Assembly (NCBI RefSeq): GCF_042453785.1
Contig: NC_091670.1
Span: 37,707,501 to 37,771,500, forward strand
Length of the DNA: 64,000 nucleotides
Source: Malus domestica
Lineage: Eukaryota; Streptophyta; Magnoliopsida; Rosales; Rosaceae
Direction of reading: 5' to 3'
Part shown: one piece after another, positions 12,235-29,200 of the stretch
How the letters are laid out: each line of letters starts with the position of its first letter
Numbering within the stretch: position 1 is the first letter of the stretch
Notes under the pieces: model-generated
The model's input: the letters and a program-made list of their open reading frames with translations, nothing else
What the model was told of the DNA's origin: nothing
Database searches by the model: none
Program-made: the position numbers and the translations under genes

Positions 12235-12530
12235 TCTCTTACATGTTTTGTTTCAGCCTTGGACTCTGAATCATCGAGGTAGTGCTGATAGACATATATA
12301 TGAAGCAATGCCCCAGAGGGCCAACACGGTGGAAATAACCTTTAATCCGTCCATGTTATCATTGAAGAAGATTACAGGCTTTACAGCTAGAACTGGAATG
12401 AAAGGCAAGCCGGAAGCACTTATGACATTGGAGAATAAAGAAGACACCTCAAAAATCAATCCAATGAATAGCGTTAGATGGTGATATACGCACCACCGGC
12501 TAAAATCTCTGGGCTGAGAAATTAACTGGT
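12235..12530 (-). pseudogene. purine permease relic (C-terminal part), unit 2
   Basis: The minus-strand reading covers the last helices of a PUP: GLIFEVSSLFSN, a serine-glycine-proline turn, VIFFNDNMDG and ALWGIASY. The frame then breaks at an AT-dinucleotide run near 12295, after which YQHYLDD-like sequence continues in another frame. No N-terminal half is present. It is the counterpart of the shorter relic at 1525-1760. It sits downstream of PUP-D, as the other relic sits downstream of PUP-A. Confidence 0.78.
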
Positions 12531-12890
12531 ATGAAACACATATTTGGATAACCATCGAGGTAGCTTCATGTATGATTTATTCATCAATAAAATATATATA
12601 TTTTTTTTTACTAGCATACAAATATAATCGATCTGTGAACTCCTCCATTGCAGATATGTGCTATAATCCTACTGCTACAGAGTTAATACATCGGAACGAT
12701 TTTCCGATTTTATGCATAGAAGCCACATAAAACATGAAAACCAGAGTGAAGAATCTTAAAGTGATGTGGGAGGTAGAGAGAGAGAGAGAACATTCAAGTG
12801 GAAAGCAATAGCCTTTCATAAACACAATAAGGCCTGTAATTATTTTCTTTTGCATAAAACCAGAGATGATCTACAAACAGTCCTCTCTAT

Positions 12891-14570
12891 TCAATCATTT
12901 AAAGCTTTTGAAACTTCAACATTCCCGGAATTTCTATTCTCCGTCTTGGACTTACGATCTTCGATGTAGTGATGATACGCGTAGGAAACAAATCCCCAAA
13001 TACCCAAAACCATGGCTATTCCCTTAATTCCACTCATTTTTTCATGGAAGAAGATCACAGCTAGAACTGGAACAGCAGGCAAACCCAAAGCACTTATGGA
13101 ATTGGAGAAGAGGGAAGAGGCCTCCAGAATCAAGCCCACCGATCCAACAGAAACAAGCTGCCATGCTATTGCTGTCCCCATCACATTCATCACATAGGAT
13201 ATCTTCCCTAATTTATACCCCTCCATCTCACCCTTCAAATGCTTCCACTGTCCGCTAGCGAAAAGTCCGACCACGGTTACACAGGTTGCAACCAGATTTT
13301 CACACACTATCATGTCCATGACCGCTCTAAACGTCTCCTTTTTTATAACCCTTCTGAAGACAAGCTGAGTTAGGGAAAGAAATAATCCGAATCCAGCTGA
13401 TGCCCCTAAGGTGCATATGAACCCAATTGCATACTTTGCCTTCGATCCTCCACTTGGATCATCGCCTCCAGAGTTGTCTTCGCCTTGGAACACAAGGAGG
13501 GTGGAGGAGATGATGAGGAGAACTAGAGAATTGACAATGTATGGAGTGAACTTTTGCGCGTTGAGGAAGAAGGAGAAAAACGCGTTGAAGGCCAATTGAG
13601 ATGCACAAATGAGAGTTAAAGTAGATACAGGAAGGTAAGATAGTCCTACGGAATACAAGTAGCAGCCTAGGGCTATTAGGAAGCCAAGAGAGACATATAC
13701 TGATGCGAGGATTTTGGTAGACGGTGGTTTTGATGGGATAGGACTGTCTTTTGGGATTGGATTATATCTGCTTGCTGGGATGCAATAGTAGGGAAGCATG
13801 ATAGGGAAGCCACAAAGTTGTACTACTGTTGCCAGCCAATTACTTTTGGCGCCTTTGTCGTAGTACTGTCTTCCCAATAATGCTGCAACCGACTGGCCGG
13901 CAATGACGAGGAACGAGTAAATGGCGATCCTAATCCACCAGTTGACACTTCTGCGCTGCGGTAGCAGTGATCGGTCTGAGACATCTGTATGCCCTGATAA
14001 GTTTGCTTCATTTTCTCCATTTGCTTCCTCTGTAACAACAGATTTACAAGGATCAGTATTGAAACTTATGATAATAACAGGGTTGGGATTTTTAGAATTC
14101 TCCCCCCAAAACAACCCCAATTTGTAATTTTTTCCTCATAAATTACAATAATAACATAATTCACTTCTCATAATTTGATTCGTTTAACATATATCAATCG
14201 AAAGTTCTAGATTGACTTCTCCATAGCATCGTCTAGGGTGAATGAATAACTAGATATGTGGCCAGAATCCCTATCCATACTAGATAAACTTTTTATCAAT
14301 TGCCATATATGTTGAGAGTTGTCCCACATCGGTGAGAGACTATATTTGCTATGTGCTTATATGGTCTTGAGTTACTCCTCATATTGCGAATTGGTTTTAT
14401 GGTGGAATCTCAATTTCATCATAATATCAGAGCGGTGAATTGATTTTATGGTGGAATTCCAATTTCATCAATATATACTCAGAAAAGATCACAATATACT
14501 CAGAAAAATCACATAGAATAGAAGTAGACTTACTCCCGATGCTGAGTTGAAGTTCTTGAGCTTCTTCCAT
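12891..14570 (-). CDS. purine permease (PUP), unit 2 copy D, 2 exons
   Basis: Intact permease. Exon 1 is 14534-14570 (37 nt, MEEAQELQLSIG plus one base) and exon 2 is 12891-14029, giving 391 aa. It is nearly identical to the gene at 4176-5674 along its length, with about ten membrane segments, GLSYLPVST, SQLAFNAFFS and ALGLPAVPVLAVIFF, and a charged C-terminus. The frame is open upstream into the intron, but the real start is in exon 1, whose 37-nt length and phase match the other copies. Intron 1 contains a truncated TRIM (14310-14470) that PUP-A lacks. Its role is as for PUP-A: proton-coupled purine-type solute transport, substrate unknown. Confidence 0.91.
14310..14470 (+). mobile_element. 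truncated TRIM retrotransposon, TSD atata, in PUP-D intron 1
   Basis: The element starts TGTTGAGAG and ends TTTCATCA, with exact 5-bp repeats atata at 14305-14309 and 14471-14475. It holds one complete 112-bp LTR (14310-14421), then a primer-binding-site-like taatatcagagc, then only the last 33 or so bases of the second LTR. PUP-A lacks it at the matching intron position near 5590. It belongs to the same family as 30536-30875, which also has 112-bp LTRs. Confidence 0.82.
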
Positions 14571-14605
14571 GTCAAATATGAAAAAACTAGCAAACAATGG
14601 AGGGG

Positions 14606-14629
14606 GGAGAGAGAGAGAGAGAGAGAGAA
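14606..14629. repeat. (GA)n microsatellite in the PUP-D leader
   Basis: GA tract directly upstream of the PUP-D exon-1 start codon, shorter than its PUP-A counterpart. Confidence 0.9.
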
Positions 14630-14756
14630 GCCTTGTTTCAACTCACGTATATATTAAGTAAATGACATGCATACAGTTTCGGAATATATATTTCCAAATG
14701 AATGTTGGAATAGGTTGCTAGGACTCTAGTCTTGTATCATTGTTGCTTTTCTATAT

Positions 14757-14960
14757 TTTTGGAATCCGGATAATGAGGATTCCGATGATTCGTGAATTGT
14801 GTCCGTTCATCGTACATCGTGCAGTCAGAAATCATTTTAAATATTTTTATTGAAAATTAAACACAAACAATATCTGATAAAAACTAACCAGCATGATATA
14901 AATGAATGAACACAATTCACAGATTTCTAGAATCCTCGTAAAAAAGATCCGGATCCTGTT
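14757..14960. repeat. MITE of the GGATCC/TGTCCGTTCAT family
   Basis: Imperfect inverted repeat. The left arm has gtgtccgttcatcgtac and cgtgcagtcagaaat; the right arm has the complements around tgaatgaacacaattc. No coding capacity. Related copies lie at 6262-6480 and 14985-15206. Confidence 0.6.
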
Positions 14961-14984
14961 GGATATTTTTGTATCCTAAAAAAC

Positions 14985-15206
14985 GAACCAGGATCCTCTC
15001 CTGAGCAATTCCATAGGGATCCTAGGGATCCCGCAATCTTGTCCGTTCATTTTATATCGTGCGGTCAGTTTTCGTTAAGTACTATTCATATTTGAATTTT
15101 TAAATTTAAATTTTAAATGATTTCTGACTGCACGACATACGATGAATGGACATGATTGCGAGATCCCTAAGATCCCTAGGGAATTGCTCAGGAGAGGATC
15201 CTGGTC
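14985..15206. mobile_element. 222-bp palindromic MITE, 10-bp TSD cctaaaaaac
   Basis: Almost the whole element is an inverted repeat: aggatcctctcctgagcaat at the left is answered by its complement at 15178-15203. Exact 10-bp direct repeats cctaaaaaac flank it (14975-14984 and 15207-15216). The unit-1 counterpart near 5868-5885 is uninterrupted. A 9-10-bp target duplication suggests a Mutator-type MITE. Confidence 0.78.
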
Positions 15207-15847
15207 CCTAAAAAACTGCAAGTTACAGACAATAACATCACATTCATGAATAAAATGATGGACCAAATTGGACCACTCATCTTCAGGCGCCTGAGATCAT
15301 TGAAGAAACTAGATATCTACACTTCATTTTTTGGGTCCCGCAACTTTTGTATGATATAGTATACGTGGGATAGCGGTGATCTAAAATTTTCAATCTCGTA
15401 GATATATAGTATTAATCAGTGTTTATTTACTTGAAATGAAGAATCATCAAATATATATCCTTATCAAAGCTCTATAAGAATATCAACCCTCCAAGTTTGG
15501 ACTCTTAGAGGTAGTAGATTGTCATGTTATGAACTTCCCTTTCCCAACTCAAGAAAAATCATTCATTAAATTCCAAAACAGCTTCTAGGGCTCCTATTAT
15601 ATGTTAAATATTGATGATTGCAACAGATGAAAATATAACAAAAGAAATCTGCCGATCTTTGCTTCTTCTTTTTTTTGTTATATATAGTGGAGAAAATTCA
15701 AACCATAATCATAAAGGATCACGTCGTAAGAAACTATCTGTTTAAATTATATGGTAAGATTGTGTATGATTTGATTATTATTTAAATGTTTAATTAACGT
15801 GCTTATTTTTTATTGGTGACACATCACATAATTACAAATGTTGTCTT

Positions 15848-16891
15848 GGGTGTATGCTCACCCACGTTAACTTGGGTGTATGCTCACCACACATCTCCAA
15901 GCTTGCCAAGTGTCCCCTTGCCTTAACCCTGGTTAACTGTGATTTAATTACTCTTTATTAATTTAATCAAGAAATAAAAATAAACTAAAAATAGACAAAT
16001 AAAAAACCGTCTGCAACTTACCTTCCGAAGCGTTTATTCAGTTTCAAAGAAATTTTCCTCCTCCACCAAATCATCCATGGCGTTTCGAATCACATAAATT
16101 ATCTCCTAATTGTAATTTTATTTATGTATAATATTCTACTGGAAATTGCTCGAGCATTTGAAGCAGCAATGACGACCCTTTATTCTTCTCACTTGTTATC
16201 TGCTTCCTCCCACCTCTCACCACCCCACGCCAACCACCCACAATTTGTAACAGTCTTTTGGGTACAAATTTTCTTCACTTATCTGTGCATCTTTGCTTCG
16301 GGTGAATGGAGGCAACCTGTGCTCCTTTCTCACGATGTCGATGGACTTCACCCCGTCAAATCAATTCACCCATTCCCCTTTAAATTTGTATTAGAATTTG
16401 AGATTTGAGATTTGGGATATTCGCCCAAATGACAGAAAGGGGGGAAAAGTGATAAGAGGAGAGAGATGGGAGGGGGGAGGAAGGGAGGCAGATTCTCTGC
16501 CCTCCAATTTCGGTGCCTTTCTATTTGTGTGGTCACGGTTAAACCACGTCAACATTTTATATTACTATTTATTTTTGTCTTATTATCTCTATAAAAAAAA
16601 TATAAAATGTTGACGTGACTTAACCATGACCACACGAAACAGTAGGGTACGGGAAGTGGGAGGGCAGAGAATCTACCTCAAGAGGAAGAGGGGAGATGGA
16701 CGGTTGAGATACAAATATTGATTAAAAAGTTTAAAGATAAATGTTAAGATGATTATTAATGTATTATTATAGTAAAATATTAATAACAAATGAAAATGTT
16801 AACCAGGATTAAAGCGAGAGGACACTTGGCAAGCTTGGAGATATGTGGTGAGCATACACCCAAGTTAATATGGGTGAGCAAAAATGCACCC
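15848..16891. mobile_element. 1.04-kb terminal-inverted-repeat element
   Basis: The ends are long inverted repeats. The left starts gggtgtatgctcaccc and continues ccaagcttgccaagtgtcc; the right is the complement ending gagcaaaaatgcaccc. It is absent from the unit-1 counterpart (6850-6980). The interior has no convincing coding region. A second palindromic MITE is nested at about 16487-16677. I could not fix a target duplication, so the exact edges are approximate. Confidence 0.68.
16487..16677. repeat. nested palindromic MITE
   Basis: Inverted arms: ggcagattctctgccctcc at the left and its near-complement at 16657-16677. Inner arms carry gtggtcacggttaaaccacg and, inverted, cgtgacttaaccatgaccac. 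It lies inside the 15848-16891 element, so it either inserted later or formed that element's core. Confidence 0.65.
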
Positions 16892-17369
16892 CTAAAAAAA
16901 TGGTCTCCCTATTATTTCCTCAAAGGATTTCTATAAAACTTGCAAAGTGACTCAGTTATTCCTCAATATTTATTAATTTAATTTCTTTTTACTAGTGCAA
17001 ATTGACTTTCGATTCAGAATTGTTGGTCTTCATTAAATACATCATGCACAGTGACAAGTCGTGATCACGCCCTTATCCTATAATTGTTAAAATTTCAACT
17101 AAGACGGGTACAATTATTTTTAGTCGTGGGTCCATGGCTTACTAGTTCATCAACTACTAACGACCAGCACAAAAGATCATAATTATATCATAGACCTCGC
17201 GATAGTAGTGAGTGAGTTTTAAGTAAGTTTGACAGGTTTTACAACCATACAACAATATACGACACGTATTTTACGTACAAATCTAACATTAAGTAACATC
17301 TGTATCATTATATTTCTTTAGGTCTTGAATTCTTCGATGTTACACTTGATATGCAAAAGCAAAATCTCT

Positions 17370-18862
17370 TCAACTATTTCCATTTTTGTTCTCGATCTTG
17401 GACTTTTGATCATCAAGGTAGTGCTGGTAAACGTATGAAACAAATCCCCAGATGGCCAAAACCAAGGCCATTGCCTTAATCCCGTCCATTTTGTCATGGA
17501 AGAAAATCACAGCTACAACTGGAACAACAGGCAAACCCACAACATTAATGGCATTGGAGAAGAGAGAAGATGCCTCAAAAACCAATCCCACCATGCCAAC
17601 ATCAAAGAGTTGCCATATTATAGCTGACCATATCAAGTTCATGACATAGGATACCTTCCCTAATTCGTACCCCTCCATCTCGTTCCTCAAACCCTTCCAC
17701 TCTCCGCTACCGAAAAGTCCCACCAAGATGGCGCAGGTAGCAACAAGAGATTGATACACTATCATATCCATGACCACTCTAAATGTTTCCCTCCTTATAA
17801 CTTTTCTGAAGACGAGCTGCGATAGAGAAAGCGTTAATGAGTATTCAGCTGATGCGCCAAGGGTACATATGAACCCGATCGCATACTTTGCTTTTGATCC
17901 TCCACTTGGATCGTCTGTTGAGTCACCATGGAGCACGAGGAGGGTTGAGGAGATGGTGAGGAGGACTAGGGCATTGACAATATAAAGGGTGAACTTTTGC
18001 GAGTTGAGGAAGAAGGAGAATAGCGCATTGAATGCCAATTGGGATGCACAAATGAGGGAATAAGTAGAGACGGGAAGGTAAGATAATCCAACCGAGTACA
18101 AGAAGCAGCCCAAGGCTATTAGAAGGCCGAGAGAGACATAAATTGATGCAAGGATTAAAGTCGAGGGTTCTTTTGATTCGGGAGTAGTACTGGTTCTAAT
18201 GTTTGTGGTTGGATTTGTTCTTTTTGTTGGGAAGAAATAATAGGGAAGGAGGATAGGGAAGCCAGCAAGTTGTACTAGCGCTCCCAGCCATTTGCTTTTG
18301 CCACCTTTGTCGTAGTATAATCTTGCCAACAGCGTTGCAGCTGATTGGCCGGCGATGACAAAGACCGTACAAATGGCCATCCTAAGCCACCAGTTGAAGC
18401 TCCTACGCCGGGGAAGCAGTGGGTGTTCGCGAGCATCTGTGCACCCTGAAGAGTTTGCTTCATTTGAGTCATTAACTGATAAATAGAAAGAAGAAAAAGA
18501 TATGCAAGGATCAGTATTTGATCAAATGTCTGTTTCTTGTTATACTCAATGCATTAACACTTCGGCAGGATTTGCTTAATGATCAAGGCCTCTCGCACTT
18601 GCTATATATAATAAGCTTTATCATAAGAAAAACCAAATCCAATTCTCACAGCTAATAACAGTAAACTCATTGAATTATGCGTATCAGTAATAAGATCGCG
18701 TAGAATTAGACTCACCATCTATGATTTGTACCCTCTCTCCTCTCTGATAAAATAAGTTTTTTCAGACCGAGCAATAGCAAGAAGAAAAAAGTGAGAAAAA
18801 AAAAGGACCATACGTACGTACGTACCTACAATGTTGAGTTGCACTTCTTGAGGTTCTCCCAT
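17370..18862 (-). CDS. purine permease (PUP), copy E, 2 exons
   Basis: Intact second-type permease of the cluster. Exon 1 is 18826-18862 (37 nt, MGEPQEVQLNIV plus one base) and exon 2 is 17370-18475, giving 380 aa. Helix-forming segments include WWLRMAICTVFVIAGQSAA, GLSYLPVST, SQLAFNALFS, FICTLGASAE and NVVGLPVVPVVAVIFF, ending YLDDQKSKIENKNGNS. It differs from PUP-A and PUP-D along its whole length, so the two types diverged before the duplication. Its own twin (7389-10911) is dead, so this is the only working gene of its type here. The leader has a short sense-strand (CT)n. The substrate is unknown. Confidence 0.91.
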
Positions 18863-20884
18863 GCCAGAGATGAAGAAACTCTCTCAAATGAGAGAGAGAG
18901 AGAGAGAGGTTATTTGAGCTGATCAGATGAAAACTTGGCCATGTAATTTAACGTAAATGTGGAGTGGGGTGTGGGTCATGTATCACGGCAATGAAGAAAA
19001 AGCAAGTACGAAAAGCATGCAACCTAGAAGTAGGAGTAGATTCGTTGGGGTTTTCCAACTGATCGACACTTCCCATATTACTTTGATAACTACTTTGTTA
19101 AGATGACCCAAATTTAATCACGGAAGCTAATCACCTTCTCTTTGTTTGATTTACGCATGATTCAACTTATTTTAAGTCGACTGGTATCAAAGAGAGTATA
19201 GATTGCAAAGGATATATGAACCTCGTCAATTTGCTTGTATATGCATTTGCATACGCAAAACCATAACGACATGCATTTATATTACGTGGGATATTGGCTT
19301 TCGATTGTTGCAACTCTTAAATCAATTAGTTGTTGGTCGAGCGATATTTAGTTTCCTCCAAAATAGAGGGGGTCTCAAATTTGAAACCCTATCCTTCATT
19401 GATAAAAAAAACTTAGATTAAATTAAATTTAAAATCATCTCACAATGATAAACAACTAGTCTTGCCAGTGATTTGTGACGAATTCATATCCTCTTCGTAT
19501 CTTTGTGTTTGGAGCTGGCGGACAAGAGAATTTAGACCACTTAATTTAAATCATGCAGTCCTTATTAGCTCATCACATTGGCTCACCTCACACAAAAACA
19601 AGCTCTTAAACAGTCCGAATCTCTTTCTATCTCTTCCTTGAACAGCCAGGATTGTTTAGTCCGTTGACTTCGGACACAGAGATTTGTAGAATATCTTAAT
19701 TCACTTGTGACAGTATTTTGGACAGTTTGAAAATATTAGGAAAAATGATTTATGTACACTATTTTTCTCCCTGTGCACCGTACGATCCTTTTTTTATATA
19801 CGTTAATTATATTTTGCTTTATTCAATCTAAATGTGAAAAATAACAAAAGTGTGCATGCGAGAAAAAAGTGTAAATCATGTCCGAATGATGGGGTAATGG
19901 GGAACTTAAAACCCATTTTAAAGAAATTCGTGGGTTTTGAATTGATGTGCAATCTGATTTGTTATAACTTGGATCTTTTCTCGGATGCTCATACGGTCAC
20001 ATGGAAAGTGTGAAATAAAAAATATGGAACACTTTGTTTCTTAAGAATTTCTACGAAACATTGTCAGTCTGAATGTGTTAAAAAAATTAACAGTTATGAA
20101 ATGAACAGTTGATTTTGTTTAATCATACAAAAATGACTAAACGACTCCAAAACAAATGAATTTTCTAAAAATAATATTTCGACAATGATAAAGAGAATGA
20201 ACGGTTCTACTATGACATTTTGTATGATAGAATAATACCACGCAGGGAAGGACGACTTTCCTCCGTTCCGAGAATGAGGGAAGTATTGGATACAGTGGAC
20301 CATTTTAACAATAAACAGCAGATTCAGATTGCATTGCTCACGAACTTCTGAACTTTGATTTATCACAAACAGCACATCTATGTCACAGAGATCTACAATT
20401 TCTTCAAGGATTTAACAAAACTGTGGGGAAAAAGAAAAAGAAGATACAAAGCAAACAGCTATATATATTTTCTAAAGAATTCTTCTCACGACTGTCGCTT
20501 CCTGCTTCCGGCCCTCCTACCAAACTTTCCAAAGGCAAATCTAACATCCACATCCAAGCTTTCAAGCAGCAACGGAGAGTTTGCCTTTCTCCCCGATACA
20601 AAAAAATGTTGGAACTGCAAGCTTTTGCAGGCTATATTCGCAACCGACGTCTTCCATTTCCCTTATTGAAATTCTTTCTATATTTGCACATCCAACAGGA
20701 AACATCTGTATAACCCACTTTTGGGTCTTGAATCGTTAAGCCTGTAAGAGTAAAACCCGTTAATATATGAAACTGAACACGACAGCAAGTTTTGAAACTT
20801 CTCAATAAATCTAAATCACAGAAGTTCTGCACAGCATCTAAGAAATAAGAAAAAGTGAGCACAGAGCAGAAAGGTTCTTACAGT
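18863..20884. other. spacer between the PUP cluster and RWA
   Basis: No gene seen. Similarity to the PUP-C upstream region ends near 19063, the right edge of duplicated unit 2. A small inverted repeat at about 19740-19885 has a MITE-like form: gtacactatttttctccctg is answered by gcgagaaaaaagtgtaaatc. The last few hundred bases before 20885 are probably the RWA 3' UTR. Confidence 0.6.
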
Positions 20885-25925
<5,041 letters not shown>

Positions 25926-26222
25926 TTCCAAAATCCCCAAATCGGCTCCGAACTGCAAAACCCAAATCGAAATTCAACAATAAAAAAGAGTAGCAGAATT
26001 GGGAAATACGAAGCGTAGATCGACGCAGCGAAAAGTACCTAGTTGAAGGAAGTTCAGAGACTGACTACTCTATCGAACATAGGGGATAAATATGAAAACC
26101 TAGCTGAAGATCGATGAAGAAGAAGAAGAAGACGATGTCGTTTAGGCTGTTGCTTGAAGAATACGGGAAATGTCGGAAGGTACGTCCCTCTCCAGTGAAG
26201 TTTGTTTTTTCCACGAGCGGTT

Positions 26223-26249
26223 GGTGGTGGTGGTGGTGGTGGTGGTGGG
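26223..26249. repeat. (GGT)n microsatellite upstream of RWA
   Basis: About nine GGT units on the plus strand, some 300 bp upstream of the RWA start codon and close to or inside its leader/promoter. Confidence 0.9.
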
Positions 26250-26259
26250 GTGGTTGTTG

Positions 26260-29200
26260 TGGTTTAGTTGGCCTTTTGTTTTCTTTACAAGACATACTAC
26301 ACTTCTGGAAATTGAATTTTCTTTTATTTTATGATAAATGTTAACTACTTTTTTTATTATCTTTTTTTATTATTTTATATTTTTTTCTCATCACCTGATG
26401 TGTGAATTTTATTTTAATAAATTAACTAATTTAGTAAAATTATAAATTTTCCACCTTATTTTGTTGGTGAAATTCACTTTTCGAGTGATAAAAAGAGAGG
26501 TAGATAAAAAGAGGCAAATACGAAAGGTAAATAGTATTGCTCTTGTTTTATTATATATTTTAGAATTGTTAGTATGCCTTAAAATTCTCATTTTATTGTC
26601 TTTTCCTTTATATATAGAGATTAAAACATAATTAAGTTGGTAATTTTCAAGTGATAATTGGGATTTGTTTACTATTTAGGACTAATCTAATTAAGACAAT
26701 TAATTTGCATCAATAACTACTAATGACCACATCGTTGACTAGATTTCTTAATAGAAATTTTGAACTAAATTGTATGGGGAGTAGGATTATTGCACTTCCT
26801 ATTTCTCTTCCTTCTCCTTATCTCATACTTTTTATTTTGTCTTTCTCTCTCTATAAAAAAATTAAAATAATATGTTAACATGGTTTAATCGTGCCCGTTC
26901 AAATAAGAGGGGAAATAATGATAGGGAAAAACAGTGGAGAGAAAATCATACTCTATTGTATAGAGTGGTCTCAATTTTAACAAGATATAAGTCAAATGTT
27001 GTCATTAAATTATCACACTTTGAAAGGACATTTCAAAAATTAGAAGTGTCAAGTAATTTTTGTGCTGAACTAAGAAAAGTATATGGTTTAGTGAGAAAGG
27101 TGGCATTGGAAAGGAGTGTATGGCACGACTAAAATACATTATGAATGGCGCCAATCATGGTACGCGAACAACATTGTTGATTAACTAATAATTAAGGAAT
27201 TAATTAAAGGACCAATTGACCATTAAGATTATGACTTAAGTTTGGAGGGCAGTCTACCAGCTCATGAAGCTTTGGTAATGTTTATTGATATTGAATGAGT
27301 TTAAATTTTAAGATTTGTATTTATCCGCTACACAGATCTCAAAATTTAAACTTATTTAACGATGATAAATAGAGTGGTGAACATCACCATCACTTGAAGT
27401 TGGTGAGCAAAAAATATATAATTATGTGCATATTAAGGAACCCACCTAATCACCACCCTTAGGTAATGGTCACCATATATCACCATTAGATTATTTTAAA
27501 TTTCGAGATATGGGTAGTGGATAAATACAAATTTCAAAATTTAAACTCATCAAAATGTGATAAATAAGGTAGTAATTATTACCACCACTTGAGGCTAGTG
27601 AGCAAAAATACACCCTTTTCTTTGTCCATTTTGGGTGTAGGCTTTGGGTATAATTAGCTTCCTAATGCTTTTATTACATTTTATGCTTGGACAGTTTCTG
27701 GTAATTTAATACCACAATTTTGTTGATACCTTGACAAACTTGACAAATGGGACAAATATCAATGTTTACTTACTAAGAATATGTAAAGAAAAACAAATTG
27801 CGAACTTAAACGACAGAAAAATAAAGAACGATCATTGAATCAAATGCTCTCGTGTTTGTTTAATTTACGGTTTTAAGTGTATTTAATTATGAGTTTTAGA
27901 AAGTGATCCATTTATTTTTTGATTTTTAGGTATTACTAAAGGTCGAAAAATTAGAAATCGAAATAGTTTCTTTACCTCTCATACCTATTTCTGTTAAGCA
28001 AACATATCATTACTTTCTTTTGTAGTAGACACCTAGAATAAACTAACTTTGTTTTACGAGCACCACAATACCAATATGTACATTAGTATTGTTCAAGAAG
28101 AAAGTACTTTGTCAGATGCATAAAACTTGCCTTGTAAATCAAGCAACTAGATTTGTACTAATCAAACATTAATTAATTAAGTTTAAGGTCGCATATACTG
28201 ATCTGATGTCCGTGTAGGTTTTACTGTTAATTACAAGGTGATGCTTGCTCCCGGCAGAGGTCCCTCTACGGATCACCTTTCTATACCAAACATTTTCTTG
28301 ACGTGTTAATTAGGCGATGCATATTGCAGATCCAAGTTAAAGGCTTCAAAACGTAGACCATACACTTGGGATCCAAAATATATTAAATAAACTAATATTA
28401 TCATAAAGTTTTATTAATTTATTAAATCAAAAAATTAAGACAATACTTTTTATATTAGCATCCCATAAAATATTGAATGCACCCAACATTAAAATTTAAT
28501 ATTAAATAACTTATTTATCCTACTATGCAATCACAATTTTGACCTTATTAGGTTAAAAATAAATAAAAAATTATATATACACTCCAAATCACTTTTAATG
28601 TATAATTTATCTTCTTCAACTATCAAAACCCCTCCAACCCTCCATTTTTTAACAAAACTTTAACCAATGAAACTACAAACATCTTGATTGAGAAAATTTA
28701 ATTTTGACGAATGAAACACGAAATCGATGTTTTGGAAGCTTCACATAACGTAAGACTTCATATTATTTATTGTTTTAGTGATTTTGACGACATCTATAAT
28801 TATTTAATCTTGCTTTTAATGCGTTATTCAAGTTTCTATGTTCGTATTCATCTTTTAGGGATCACATGGATTACATGAAGAATTAAATACCTAAAATTAC
28901 CATCAAATATTAAAATTAGACGACATGGGTTTTAATCATGGAATTGAAAACAACCCACATATGCTTTAAATCTCAGGCGGCATCTTTTGTCAAAATTTTA
29001 GTCGGCATTATTTGTCCAAATTAAAAGCTTTATAAGATTTGAGAAATGTGAGGGTGTATAGAAAATATGGGGTACGTATAGAAAATGTAAGGTGTATATT
29101 AAGAATGTGGGGTGTGAGGGTATTATGGGGAAGTAAGTGCGGTGTATTAAGATAATTTTTAATTAAAAAAACAAATATGAGGTGTATTAAGTATGTGAGG

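Noticed and set aside
26872-27132. 86-aa plus-strand open frame downstream of the RWA promoter
   Set aside because: No recognisable domain, no splice context or leader; AT-rich spacer with MITE-like sequence beside it.
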